Assembly: GCA_023634235.1 (NCBI GenBank)
Contig: JAMKCF010000002.1
Coordinates: 10,677,091-10,741,090 of the forward strand
Reading direction: 5' to 3'
Length of the DNA stretch: 64,000 bases
Source of the DNA: Pisaster brevispinus
Lineage: Eukaryota; Echinodermata; Asteroidea; Forcipulatida; Asteriidae
Part shown: positions 53,870-64,000 of the stretch, one piece after another
Numbering within the stretch: the first letter of the stretch is position 1
Layout: each line of letters starts with the position of its first letter
Notes under the pieces: model-generated
Seen by the model: only the letters and a program-made list of their open reading frames with translations
What the model was told of the DNA's origin: nothing
Database searches by the model: none
Made by a program: the position numbers and the translations under genes

Positions 53870-54317
53870 AAAACCAGAGGTTTGTTACGCATTGTTCGTA
53901 AACACGTGTACCATCCTTTTGTACACGTTTTGACACCCAGCATGGCGGACAGGAGACGCGCGTGTATGTGCGCTGCGCGTTGTGCAATGGGTCTATACAC
54001 GAATCGAAAGTTACACGTGTAAACCAAGAAGCTAGTGATTTCGCGCACAGCTCTAGTTTGAAAGCGGAGCAGTTTGTTTCCATGTTGAAATTTTACTGAG
54101 TCAACACGGACCCTACTCCTACAGTCCTAGCATGGAGGAAGGAGTGAGGTTCGTTCTGCTATCGTTCTGGAGAAGATGGAGTTCCAGGAGTACATGGACT
54201 CGATCTGATTTGTTTCTGCCATGATATGAGCGCCTGTCTGGACAGTTACCAGCGCCTTATAGTGATGAGCTTATTTCTATAACTCTATTATGTCAATAAA
54301 AACAAACCTCTGGTTTT
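53870..54317. mobile_element. MITE with ACCAGAGGTTTGTT termini, inserted in the LINE
   Basis: AAAACCAGAGGTTTGTTA at 53870 and AACAAACCTCTGGTTTT at 54301-54317 are inverted repeats bounding about 448 bp. RT homology stops exactly at the left end. Further Ty-like or RT sequence is not seen right of it. Confidence 0.65.
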
Positions 54318-55284
54318 CAGCAGGATGTGTGTACCTGGGTGGCGCACTGCTGGTGCCCTGTTGTCAAATGTCATTGTCCCTTAACGCGCCTGCGTTTTCT
54401 GTTTGTTACTAGGGGTTTGGGGAGGGAGGGTTATTTGTGTGGCAGGGTATTTTTTGACGATTTTTGCACTGGCAAGGTGTTACACAACTTTGTAAATTGG
54501 TAGACTTTCTCAGTCGTAGTTTTATTTTGTGGAATGTACCTTTCATTGACTTGTACCTTGTAGTTGTTTTGCCAGTGTAAAGTGTTACACTTTTTTTTTA
54601 AAGTAACAAATAAAAAATAACAAAAATTCAAATGGTATAGGATCTCTATAAGGCTAGACTTGAACATTTACCTCCATATTATATAATATGTGAGCTAAAT
54701 AGTCTGTAGCGAGAGCAGGGTGGGGGTCCAGACGCCACTGGATTTGGCGCATAGCAGCAAAGAGCACTTTAAAGCATATTCACCACTCACAGCCAAGATT
54801 ATATGCGATTGATAAATACGTCAAGTGTTTCATCAAGCATTTACGGCAAATGATCAGTTGCATATTTTTAATCAAGTACGCATAAATATTTCCTTGCAAT
54901 TCATCCAAAGACTTGACTAGGCATCTGACGGTGCTTTACAAAATGGAACACATTCAGACGTAGACACGGGCCTGAACTTGTCGATCGATGACATACACTA
55001 AATGTTCAGTTTTATTTGCATAATAAAACTGATCAATATTGTTGACACTTGTGTCTTGTCTCGTTTCTCCCAATAACAGCAATTACACAACCGTTGTTAT
55101 AGACTTGTTCCTGAACTATACTACTTATTTATTTAATATTCGGTAGTGAATTGACATAATATCTGAATGATCACTCATCGGTGAACAATAATGCTGTATT
55201 ATAAAAATATATAATGGACATGTAAAAAATATATAGACTTTGAATGTACGACAACATAGTACAGTTCCCTTAAACGAGTCAATC

Positions 55285-55405
55285 ACAGCATTTAGACAAT
55301 CGAATCCCACCCGAGTAATATGCCTGTGATTTTTTTCACAGAACTCGGGAAAGTACCGAGTATACAGTGCTAACACACATCGGTGTAGGGTAAAACCAAA
55401 ATTAA
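55285..55405 (+). mobile_element. S2 SINE, 5' truncated
   Basis: Begins inside the B box (AATCGAATCCCACCCGAGTA) and continues into the S2 tail (GGGAAAGTACCGAGTATACA GTG, ACATCGGTGTAGGG). Confidence 0.7.
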
Positions 55406-55445
55406 TATTCTTTATCCCCAATGCAAAATTAACATCTGGGTACAT

Positions 55446-56620
55446 TCCGTGTCAAATCAACCAATATTCAGAAAATTTGTACACGTCACCTCTCAGATTT
55501 GGCTGAAATTAATTTCTAATATTCATCTCTGTGTATAATGAACATATGCACAACAAAAATTTCCAACTCCAAGTCGTTTCCAATAAGGCCTCTTTTAAAT
55601 GGGCGTGACAGCCCCCTTTCAGTGAACGCGATTTGTGACAAGGAATATTTTGCATTTTGTAATGCCTTTAAACGCGCCTTTAAAAAAAGATACAAAGCTA
55701 TAAATTGGTACCTAGGGTGACTGTCACCCAAATAACCCAAATCTGGTCTCAAAACAAGGGTATCTCATCACCTTTTCTCTTTACAGGCTGCTGAAAACAC
55801 AAATTTAATCTGCCGAAAAATTAATTTCCATTTTCAGACCCCCCCAATACTCGTAATTGATCATTTGAAAAGCTTGATATTGCTATTTGTTTATATCTAG
55901 GCACATGTGGCTATCCCCAAACAAGGATAAAGCCCTTATTCATTTAATAAAATGTTTGCAAGGTTCCAAAGTTGGTTCTTGACCGAAAATATCAAAAAAC
56001 ACCGATATTCTTTGTGACCTTTGACCTTTGCAACAGTTACCCACCATCATTAAACTTAAACCATTTGTAGATACAAGTCCAATCTATATCTGGACCAAAT
56101 TTCGTTTTGGAGACTCACTGGTTAGGCAACATTTTGAAATTGGGGTAGTTTGCCCATTTTCGGTTGCCACAGCAATGCATAAGGATATGCATGTACATCA
56201 TGTACACATTGTGTAATACACGTGTACATTGTCTCTATTGATCTCAAAGTGTTGTAATATGACAATTTAACCACTTTTGTTATAAAGTAATGATTTAATC
56301 TGATCTTACAAAATTGTGTCGTAAAGATGGGCTACACAATGTCAGATTAAATCACTATTTTATAACAGGTAGTGTTTTAATTTTTTTAAAGACGCGTTTA
56401 AACGCATTACAAAATGCAAAATATTCCTTGTCGCAATCGCGTTCACTGAAAGTGGGGTAGCCACGCCCACTTTAAGGGGCCTTAATTTGGAAACGACTTG
56501 GAATTGGAATTTTCTTTTTTGCATATGTTCATTATACACATGGACGAATATCAGAAATGAATTTCAGCCAAATCTGAGAGATGACCTGCACCCCATTGGT
56601 TAATTTGACACGGAATGACC
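55446..56620. mobile_element. Foldback element with about 245-bp terminal inverted repeats
   Basis: The left arm begins CATTCCGTGTCAAATCAACC and runs to about 55690. The right arm (56388-56620) is its diverged inverse and ends GGTTAATTTGACACGGAATG. Paired words include CAGATTTGGCTGAAATT, GAACATATGCA, CCAAGTCGTTTCC, GTGAACGCGATT and GACAAGGAATATTTTGCATT. The unpaired centre of about 700 bp has no transposase ORF. Confidence 0.8.
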
Positions 56621-56639
56621 CATCTAACTTTTGCTTGCG

Positions 56640-56812
56640 CGCCTAGGAAATCCACATTACTAGGCATTCTTCGCTTACACAGTTAGCACAGAAATTCGAC
56701 ACTTACACAGTTAGCACAGAAATTTGACTCTTGCACAGTAAGCGGAGAATGGTGATCACAAGCGCAGAATTCGGCAGTAAGCAGAGCCATGAAATTGGGC
56801 CCTAGTGGTACA
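56640..56812. mobile_element. Fragment of the GGGCCCAATTTCA MITE family
   Basis: Contains tandem ACACAGTTAGCACAGAAATT units (two and a half) and ends AGAGCCATGAAATTGGGCCC, the right terminal repeat of the family. Confidence 0.55.
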
Positions 56813-57216
56813 TGCAGAGTAACAAGCGTCTGCTGTATCCCTAGTATGAATCATGTAGAGCCGACTTAACAATATCCTATCAGTACATATTATTATATAC
56901 CTTTGTGCTGCTTTTTACAAATACTTTTAAGTATTCATAAAATTCTAATTAAAATTTCTAGTCTTTTACTTATTTTATATGCGAATTGAAATGACTGACA
57001 CACTGAGCATTCATCAGTGAACAATACACGCTTGAAGTAAAATATAGACAAGTCATGTACAGCACCTTTGTAAGACTCCCATAAATACATTAGTCCCACA
57101 GTGTCAAGTTCAAATTGAAAATGAAACCTGACTATTTGGTTTCAAACTTTGTTTTGGTCCCATTCGATCAAAACAGAATATAGCCGGCCATCACATGATT
57201 TATTGAACCTTGCTGT

Positions 57217-58139
57217 AAAATATCACAAAATAATAGATGTCTGAAATGCCATCAGTAAGAAAGAAAACAAAACGAGTTCAAGTCACTTTTCAATTGTCTG
57301 TGATTTGTGCTTATTTCACTGCTAAGTCCTTAACTATTTTCTTTAAGAGTGTGCATAACATTTGTCAAAGTTAAACAGGCCCGAAACTAGGGGTGGGCGG
57401 GGGGAGATTACCCCCCCCATATAAAAATGTTTTTAAAAAGACCCCAAAATTTAAAAAGGAGAAAACGTGCACCAAAAATTTTTAAAAAGTGGTGCTCACA
57501 AAAAATTAAAAAACAACAACAAAGCGCAAAATGGACCAAATGGCTTGATTTGGGCTTTTATTTTAAAACATTTTCCAACTCTTCCTACATCGCTGCGCAG
57601 CGCTAACACACCGATGTACCTTTTCTGTCATACTCCCCCCCCCCCCAAACATAAAAATGATAATTACTCCTGGTTACCGGCCTGAGGTTAAAATAATTTA
57701 CCTGTTCACAGATTTTCATAAAACTGACATGGTATAAAGACGGTTACAGTGACTTCCCTCAAAATGTTTTTGATTGAAATAAGTACCTGTAGTTGTTTTT
57801 AGAAATGAGTAAAACATCTCATCTTGCAAGTTGAAAACCCAATGTTTGAAAACTGTGAAACCATTATAAAGTGTTTTGATTGTGCTTGCTCACTTCTTTC
57901 TTTTGACTCCAATGACAAATTGAGCTTAAACTCTCACAGGTTTGTTATTTCATGTATGTGTTGGGTCACATAGACCTTAAGTACAGATACTGGTCTTTGA
58001 CAAGTACAATGATGGCCATGTGCTTTAACTTCAACCTGAAGAGTGTTCACAATTAACACTATTCCACTTGAAATTTGATCACACTAAAACTTGAATATTT
58101 TAATCTAGACCAACCAAAACTCTTTCAAGACTCGTTGAT
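57217..58139. other. Copy-B-specific sequence downstream of NLR-B
   Basis: Does not align with copy A. Contains C runs near 57410 and 57635, and near 57830-58020 words (GGTTTGTTATTTCATGTATG, GATACTGGTCTTTGACAA) shared with the MITE at 35748. No gene. Confidence 0.4.
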
Positions 58140-58554
58140 TTGACACATTGAGTGTAAACTTTTCCAGCAGTTTCAACCTTCCCAGATTACGACCCCATTT
58201 GGGGAGAGAGCCTCCAACACCTTGGCTGTCATGACTCAGTCTTATTATTATTCTTGTCAACCATGTGTGCTGACAAACGACGATGCAATGTGTTCCATAC
58301 CGGCAGGAGTTACTTCGCAGTTCTAAAGTTCAAAATAGAAGAGATTAGTCATTCCACTCATCGCCTCTCCAAAGTCCTAACCGAAGCTTTCCAAGTTGCT
58401 ACTGTCAATAAACAAGCTTGTTACTTTGTTTCTCTGCCCTTCTTCTTATTGACAGCATTTACATGTACGTACATGTTTCAGATAGTTAAAAAAACGCGCG
58501 GAGACCATCATAGTTTTAACCTTCAATACTCATATTCTCTGTAACTAAATCCAC
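58140..58554 (-). pseudogene. Collapsed LRR region of NLR-B
   Basis: Aligns with NLR-A 42790-43230 but has TGA at the equivalent of a Ser codon (58555-58557), further stops at once, and indels. Homology ends at about 58140, so the remaining repeats are deleted. This region no longer codes for an LRR in any one frame. Confidence 0.85.
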
Positions 58555-61500
58555 TCAATGTAGGTCCTCAAACTGGCCTGCGAAGGAACACTTAATCATC
58601 AACTCCGTCACAATCAAGTTTCTTTCCCTGCAACATTTTTGTACGAGGCTTAACACCTTCTTTGTGAAGGACTGATTGTCACCACAACAAAAACGCAGAA
58701 GGTACTCCAACCCTTGAGGATTGTCTTTCATGATGTTTCCCACCCGGTCAAGATTCGAGTTAAACTGTTCTTCATCAGTTCCAAGTAAGCTTTGGAAGAA
58801 GATGGCGGCACAGTATTCTTGGAAGGTTCTGTGGATGAAACTTACACTGTGTCGAGTGTCAAGTCCTTTGAAGACCCTCTGGCTGGTGAGGATACCTGCT
58901 TTTAATGCAGACCTAAGCGCCTGATCTTCAAAGTCACCTTCTTTGAATGAAAGAAACTGACGTGGTGACAGCAGATCATCTAAAGCATTCTTTCCGATGG
59001 TTATAACAACTTTGGATTCCTCATGTGGGGGTAGTTGTTTTCTTTGGAATATGTACCTCAAGGCATCTTTGTATAGTCGATACATTGTGTCTGGGATTGT
59101 AGACTGCTCTCCCCATAGTAAACACATTAGGAGCAAGAGCATGGGACTCGTAGCCAAATCAAGCAGGTCATCTGAGGATTTAATTTTCTGGATGAGTCCC
59201 TCTGACCTATCACGTTCCTCGGAGAAAAACCTACGAATGTACTGCTCAATATCCTTTTCAGTAAATCCTAGTACCTTTACATAAACAAATGGTTTTTCTA
59301 TCAGCGATTTGCTCACCAGTTTATGGAAGTGAGAGTGACGAGTTGTTACAACAACATAACTATCACTGAGTAGCTTCCCATTTAGGATTTGAGAGACATT
59401 AGGTGGTTGTGAGTCCTCTTTAACACCGGTTGTCTTAAATTCATCAAAACCATCAAAGAGAACCAACACTTTTGCAGGGTTGGTGGTAATATATGACATC
59501 AAATCATCTTTACTTATCGCTACCTCTTCATCCATGAGCTGATGAAAAATCGCATCAATAAACTCTGAGGATTCTTCCAAAGCAAACATCTTCAAGACAA
59601 AAACAAGTTTGTACTCCTGGAGTTTCTCACCGTTTGCCCAATCATAAGCCATCTTGTCAACGAGGGTTGACTTCCCAATACCAGCTCTTCCTTTCAGAAT
59701 TATTCTTGGTCTTGAATCCCCTTCTTTAACAGGTTTAACAGTCTTCTCCAAGAATATTTCATCATATGAATTCAACAGTTTTCCTCGGTAACCAGTATAT
59801 TGTCGCTTCAGCTTTGTGTAGATGTCACTGATGGGTTTCATATCCTCCCCTACCCATGGAATTAAATGCACAAAGCTACCAGTGGTCTTATATCGATTTC
59901 TCAAAATCTTGACAACCTTATCAGCAGCCTGAAGGGGTCCATCTGTCACCATAAAGGAAGCAATTTCTCCTGTAAAAAAAAAATAATAATAAATCAGAAG
60001 TTTCACTTCCACAACCATGCTCAGTTTGAAGAACAAAACTTGCTGTAACATAATTAAAATGAAAATTCTTTGACATGCGTTCAAGTGTCCATTTTTTAAA
60101 ACTCAACACAGCTCTGCCCAGGAGCTAAATATATAACCCATGATTGACTCAAAAATGAAAACATAGCATAAAACTTGTGGAACAGTGCCACAACCAACTC
60201 AGGGGACAGAGCTTTATCAAAATGTGTTCTACTCAATTATTTTATAATCAATAGACGAGGGCCCAATTTCATAGAGCTGCTTAGGGGGAAAACATTGCTT
60301 AAAAATTGTCTGCTAAGCAGAAATGAGCAAAATACCAGTCAAAAATTGTACATGTGACATGGTAGTTTGGCTGGTAACTCTCTTTTGGTAAGCATAATTT
60401 TGTTGGGCTTGGCTACTTTTTGTGCTGAAGCAGCTCTATGAAATTGGGCCCAGCACCGAGAGTAAGGTAACATTCTTGGGGGTACAGGGGGTGCACCATT
60501 TTTTTAGGGGCGCTTCTGGCCAGTTAAAACTGTAGTTTATATTTGCAAAACAAGCCCCTTTTATTCACTCTCTTGTCATTTACTATTTTTTGTTAGATAA
60601 TCTGCCATGGAGAAAAATAGTTGTAAAAACACTGAAAATACAAACTAAAAGCTCATAAAACGTAATTTTGTATTCAGACTATTTTTACAATAAAAAAAGG
60701 CAAGATTTCAAATGGGGGCACGGGGCAGAGGGGTGGGGGTGGACACTTCTGGTGAATTGGGTCTAATGCAAAGGCATAACTATAAGGGGGGTTGCAAGAA
60801 CATCAATTTGGGGGCACATATTTATTAATTTGTCAGACTTTCGGGCAGTGGGCACATGTCCTGGGTGCTACTGGCTGGATTGACCACTTAAAGAGAATTT
60901 GCTAAGGTGTTTTAACTGGTATTCATGTTATTTAACCAGAAAGCCAATGTAAAAAACAAACTTACCACTGGAGTCATCTCGAGGTTGATGTGGTTGTGAA
61001 ACCCTCTTGGATGTCATCTCAGTATTGGAAGCCTCTGATTCAATAGCATAACCTTGTGGGAGAGTTCAAAACTTAATTTAGAAATCAGTCAAGATTCGGA
61101 TCTTCTTCATATTCCAGTCAGCAAATTCATAAGATAACTGTTGAGCAAAATATACTTCTATATGTCTTAAATTTAATACATAATTTAATACATAAGTGTA
61201 ACAATTCTCAAAGGACCTTTGCAGTATCCAGTGGGAATAAATTGCTTTCTCAAATACTTCATAGTTCTCACAACAACTGGAAGGACAGAGATTGACAACA
61301 AAAATTGTACAAAGCTGTCAAGATTACTATCCATATGTAAAGGGGTAACTTTAGCCATTTTCCATTTATCTGGTATTGTGGATGCAATAATGGATCTATG
61401 TTAGGAGACCATGTGCTTCCTCAATAGTTCTGTTAACTTTCTGATTAGCATATTTACTATGAAAAGTTACGTTTGGGGTCGGGACCTTTGGGCTCACTCT

Positions 61501-63224
61501 CTTTTCCATTTTTGGCTTTGAGCGAGAGAGCACATTTATTTTCTCCAGGTATTTTTCTCTATTTCATAGCGCCCATGGCTCTGGCCATGCTCCCATTACT
61601 ATTTCAGTAGGGAGGGATAGTGTCCTAGAGCTATCTGTGAGTATTACTTTGTATTAAACAGATCATCATTTTATTCCACAAATATTGTCATTTTTAGGGC
61701 CGATTGAGTCAGGATATTGTAAACTTGTGTGTGGCCAGCCTCATGTTGACCTTTCCCCCTAACTGACTGGGTTAATGCTATGATATTTGAGGATTAAGAC
61801 CAGTACAGGAAGTTATTTTTTATTTTTTGACGTCACATGGATTTTGCTTTTGATGTGTTTTGGTGAATGCTTGTCCTTTTAAAATGGAAAGACCAGCCTC
61901 CTTCCCATGTCTCTAAATCTATAATAACTTACTGAGCGGTTCAGCAACAGCTGGGGGTGCAACTTGCCGTAATCTAGCACTTGACGCATCCAACCCAGTC
62001 GCTTTTGTGATCTTCAGGTGTTTAAATTGGTTAAGTTCAGTTTCTACAGAGACCTCTGAAAGTATAAAAACATGGTCAATTACCTGTAATGTGTCATGGG
62101 TTTGTGATCGTTTCTTTCGGAAAATATTTGCAAGTTTAACTCTTACTAGTGGGAGCATATCGTTAAAAGACTGAGCCATTTCTTTAGGTTCGCTCAGTAC
62201 AGACCCACCAACATTGAGACTTTTGAAAGCCTAGCAAACTTTAAAATGGACCAGAGTTGTGAGGGAGTTTTGTTTATTTTCCATAATTTGACTTAAGTTC
62301 CTACGCTCACGAAAAAGAATTCAGTCATGAGAATTGACCGTTTTCTCTGCCATTTCCTTTAGTTTGTCCCTTTCATGGGCTATTATTGCAATGAATTCAT
62401 CTGTAATCCAAGATGTTTCAATCCCTCTGCATCTAAAATGTCCATAAGGTGCATGCTCGCTTTCCAAGTACACCAAGCATCGTCAACAGATCACATTATT
62501 GCAAAATCATTCCATAAAATCTGATGAAGATCTGGGCCCAATTTCATAGAGCTGCTTAAGCAGAAAATAATGCTTAACAATTTCCTGCTAAGCAGAAATG
62601 AGCAGGATACCGGTCACAAATTGTAAACGTGACATGGTAGTTGGGCTGGTAACCTTAATCTTTAGTCTAGTGGCCAATCTTACCTAGGAGGTGGCTGCAT
62701 ATGTTGAGGTGAGCGACCTTAAGCCCTCTTGTATTGATGTTTAAAAATTAAACAACATAGGGCTTAAAACCACAGTTGGTTAGAGCGCTGGCATGTTAGT
62801 CCGGAGGTTGTTGATTCAAATCCCACTCTAGTTGATTTTTCTTTGTTCAACCCCAAATCGTTTATAATTTACCCAATCAGATTCCCTTGCGGTTTATTTT
62901 TTGATGTTTAAAAATTAAATTAGTTCAGGACCAAGGCCTCTCTCAATGTTATCACCCCAAAAGGACTCAGTGTTACTTTTAGAAGCTTTGTAGATTGGTG
63001 GTCCAAGAATTGGGGAAATATTGCCCGCAAGTAGTATCATCAAAATGACAATTGTGGTTTATTACTTGATAAAGAGAACTCGCGAAGCTGTTTTAACTGA
63101 TTTTTAAACCAGAGAGCCAATGCAAAAACAAACTTACCACTGGAGTCATCTACAGGTTGATGTGGTTGTGAAACTCTCTTGGATGTCATCTCAGTATTGG
63201 AAGCTGCCGATTCAGTACCATAAC
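58555..63224 (-). CDS. NLR-B, NACHT receptor lacking LRRs (paralogue of NLR-A)
   Basis: Visible exons: linker 63138-63224, linker 60966-61052 and NACHT 58555-59969 (acceptor TTTTTTTACAG). All are phase 1 like NLR-A. The NACHT exon is open for about 471 codons with Walker A GRAGIGKST, Walker B LVLFDGFDEF, TTRHSHF (His where NLR-A has Pro), PMLLLLMCLLWGE and FIHRTFQEYCAAIFF. It ends GQFEDLH-stop where NLR-A continues into its LRRs. A DED exon would be beyond the right edge. It could still make a short NACHT-only protein, a decoy or inhibitor form, or be a pseudogene. The preserved NACHT frame favours recent decay or retained use. Confidence 0.8.
60250..60462. mobile_element. MITE, complete, GGGCCCAATTTCATAGAGCTGC ends
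   Basis: GGGCCCAATTTCATAGAGCT and AGCTCTATGAAATTGGGCCC are perfect inverted ends of a roughly 205-bp element. The interior has TGCTAAGCAGAAATGAGCA. It is the best preserved of at least six relatives in the window (11228, 16563, 23038, 56640, 62534). Confidence 0.85.
60463..60834. other. NLR-B intron insertion, no feature
   Basis: Not present in copy A. Includes G-rich words (GGGGGCACGGGGCAGAGGGG). No ORF or clear terminal repeats. Confidence 0.3.
60966..61052 (-). CDS. NLR-B linker exon, orthologue of 45921-46007
   Basis: 87 nt, phase 1-1, encoding GYAIESEASNTEMTSK then RVSQPHQPRDDSS. Shares IESEAS with the copy-A exon nearest NACHT, which pairs the two. Confidence 0.85.
61200..62520 (-). 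mobile_element. Broken LINE inside the NLR-B linker intron
   Basis: The minus strand at 61919-62179 shows a pre-RT segment (SFNDMLPLVRVKLANIF, LKITKATGLDASSARLRQVA). At 61215-61400 it shows RT words (IPDKWKMAKVTPLH, ISVLPVVVR) with stops and frameshifts. About 500 bp (61420-61915) separates them and looks like a later insertion. A CR1/L2-type element by these motifs. Confidence 0.75.
62534..62655. mobile_element. Left half of a GGGCCCAATTTCA-family MITE
   Basis: Starts GGGCCCAATTTCATAGAGCT GCTTAAGCAGAAAATAATGC and follows the 60250 copy to GGTAGTTGGGCTGGTAACC, then stops abruptly. Confidence 0.7.
62753..62900 (+). mobile_element. S1 SINE with perfect 19-bp target-site duplication
   Basis: TTGATGTTTAAAAATTAAA occurs at 62734-62752 and 62901-62919, flanking a 148-bp S1 SINE (A box ACAGTTGGTTAGAGCG, B box GATTCAAATCCC, tail TTTTTCTTTGTTCAACCCC to CCCTTGCGGTTTA). 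The intact duplication implies a young LINE-type insertion. Confidence 0.9.
63138..63224 (-). CDS. NLR-B linker exon, orthologue of 46332-46418
   Basis: 87 nt, phase 1-1, encoding GYGTESAASNTEMTSK then RVSQPHQPVDDSS. Shares GTESA with the distal copy-A exon. It now lies 2.1 kb from the next linker exon because of LINE and SINE insertions. Confidence 0.85.
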
Positions 63225-64000
63225 CTTGTTGGAGAGTTCAAAACTTAATTTAGAAATCAGTCATGCTTATGTTGGTCCCTTTTTATAGATTCGGATCTTC
63301 TTCATATTCCAGTCAGCAATTTCATATGAAAGCTGTTAAGCACAAAAGACTGCTGAGCACACAGAAATCCTAATAACTAATAGCAGAAATGGGAACCAGT
63401 TCTGTGTTGAGTACCGAGGTACATTGCTTGGGCTGGGTCCCTGGAATGATTTTGGTAAGCAAATAAAACTGTTCGCCATTTTTTCTTCTAAGGTTTTATG
63501 AAATGTTTCACGTGAAAGTGCAATCAATCACTTCTTCACTAAAAAGCGAGGAGAGTTAAGATAGGCAGAAACTTTCTCCCTTTTTTGAAATCCGTCCTGA
63601 GGTTCTTGCTTTTTGTTGAGGTTTATCATTGTTATGTGCTTGAACTTTTATACTGGCCCAAGAAAGGAATAAAAATAACAATGACATAAACAAAAGGACA
63701 TAAATATAAACAATGTAACAATCACTATTGTTCTACTTTTTAATCAATTATCAGTTTGTCTTGTTTTTTGTTAATTAGAGCACTGCTTTTTAACTCAAGG
63801 TATGTACTATACCCACGCAAAAGCTTGAATCTTCAGCTCTTTAACTCATTTTTTGTGAACATAAAAAGAACAAATTAACAACAATTTGTTTAACACTTTT
63901 TTCACACTTGAGTGTGTGAGACAGAAATATGAATATATCCTTGCAGACTAGGAATTTTGCAAGCACGTGGCCTCAATCCTTCGTTATCCTCTTCTCTTAT
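63225..64000. other. Right-edge sequence of NLR-B
   Basis: Bases 63225-63540 align with 46419-46740 of copy A. Bases 63541-63955 are specific to copy B. The last 45 bases align again. No exon in this stretch; the expected DED exon should be 1-2 kb beyond the edge. Confidence 0.5.

Larger units (their letters stand above)
37975..54514. repeat. NLR duplicon, copy A
   Basis: Homologous blocks recur in the same order and orientation in copy B: 37975-38305 with 54515-54815; 40075-40261 with 57045-57215; 42790-44990 with 58140-60250; 45790-46007 with 60835-61052; 46290-46790 with 63085-63540. Offsets are 15-17 kb, so the period is about 16.5 kb and differs by independent insertions. The exact ends are not resolved. 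Confidence 0.75.
54515..64000. repeat. NLR duplicon, copy B (runs off the right edge)
   Basis: Contains the same ordered blocks as copy A. It has lost the part matching the last leucine-rich repeats (42015-42790) and gained a long-TIR element (55446-56620), a LINE (61200-62520) and a SINE (62753-62900). The last 45 bases (CACGTGGCCTCAATCCT...) match copy A at about 46745. Confidence 0.75.

Noticed and set aside
42015..60084. 2A motif inside the NLR proteins, as known for some sea urchin NLRs
   Set aside because: I looked for D-x-E-x-N-P-G-P in the DED, linker and NACHT exons and did not find it; only the LINE has it.

Overview
The window looks like nuclear DNA of an invertebrate deuterostome, most likely an echinoderm and possibly a sea star. 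The reasons are small exons in long AT-rich introns, canonical GT/AG splice sites, a CR1/L2-like LINE with a 2A ribosome-skipping motif, a tandem NACHT-LRR (NLR) gene pair, and dense tRNA-derived SINEs and MITEs of types common in echinoderm genomes. The clade call is inference; no single sequence here proves it. I found no prokaryotic features, CRISPR arrays or free-standing RNA genes.

Region 1 (about 1.4-28.0 kb, minus strand) holds the 5' two thirds of an M13 (neprilysin/endothelin-converting-enzyme-like) membrane metallopeptidase gene. Thirteen exons give a continuous frame of about 523 residues. The zinc-binding C-terminal third lies off the left edge. A possible alternative first-exon pair sits at 27.8-28.0 kb beside a CpG-rich stretch. 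The introns carry the 2A LINE (2.8-5.95 kb), several SINEs, MITEs, a minisatellite and a decayed Cys-rich gene remnant.

Region 2 (29.5-36.7 kb, plus strand) is a complete 8-exon gene for a probably mitochondrial CoA-transferase of the acetyl-CoA hydrolase/4-hydroxybutyrate CoA-transferase family (482 residues). It is head-to-head with the M13 gene. A perfect foldback element with a 9-bp target duplication lies between them.

Region 3 (about 38-64 kb, minus strand) is a tandem duplicon of about 16.5 kb. Copy A (38-54 kb) has an apparently intact NLR: a death-effector-like exon, two copies of an 87-nt linker exon, then one large NACHT-LRR exon. Copy B (54.5-64 kb, running off the right edge) keeps both linker exons and an open NACHT exon, but its leucine-rich-repeat part has collapsed into stops and frameshifts. 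Different transposons have landed in each copy. Copy A has a TTAA-flanked element and a deleted Ty3/gypsy fragment. Copy B has a long-TIR foldback element, a broken LINE and a SINE with a perfect 19-bp target duplication.

The three host genes have no obvious shared pathway. The strongest biological story is immune-receptor evolution by exon duplication followed by gene duplication and decay, next to a retrotransposon with a translational-recoding leader.
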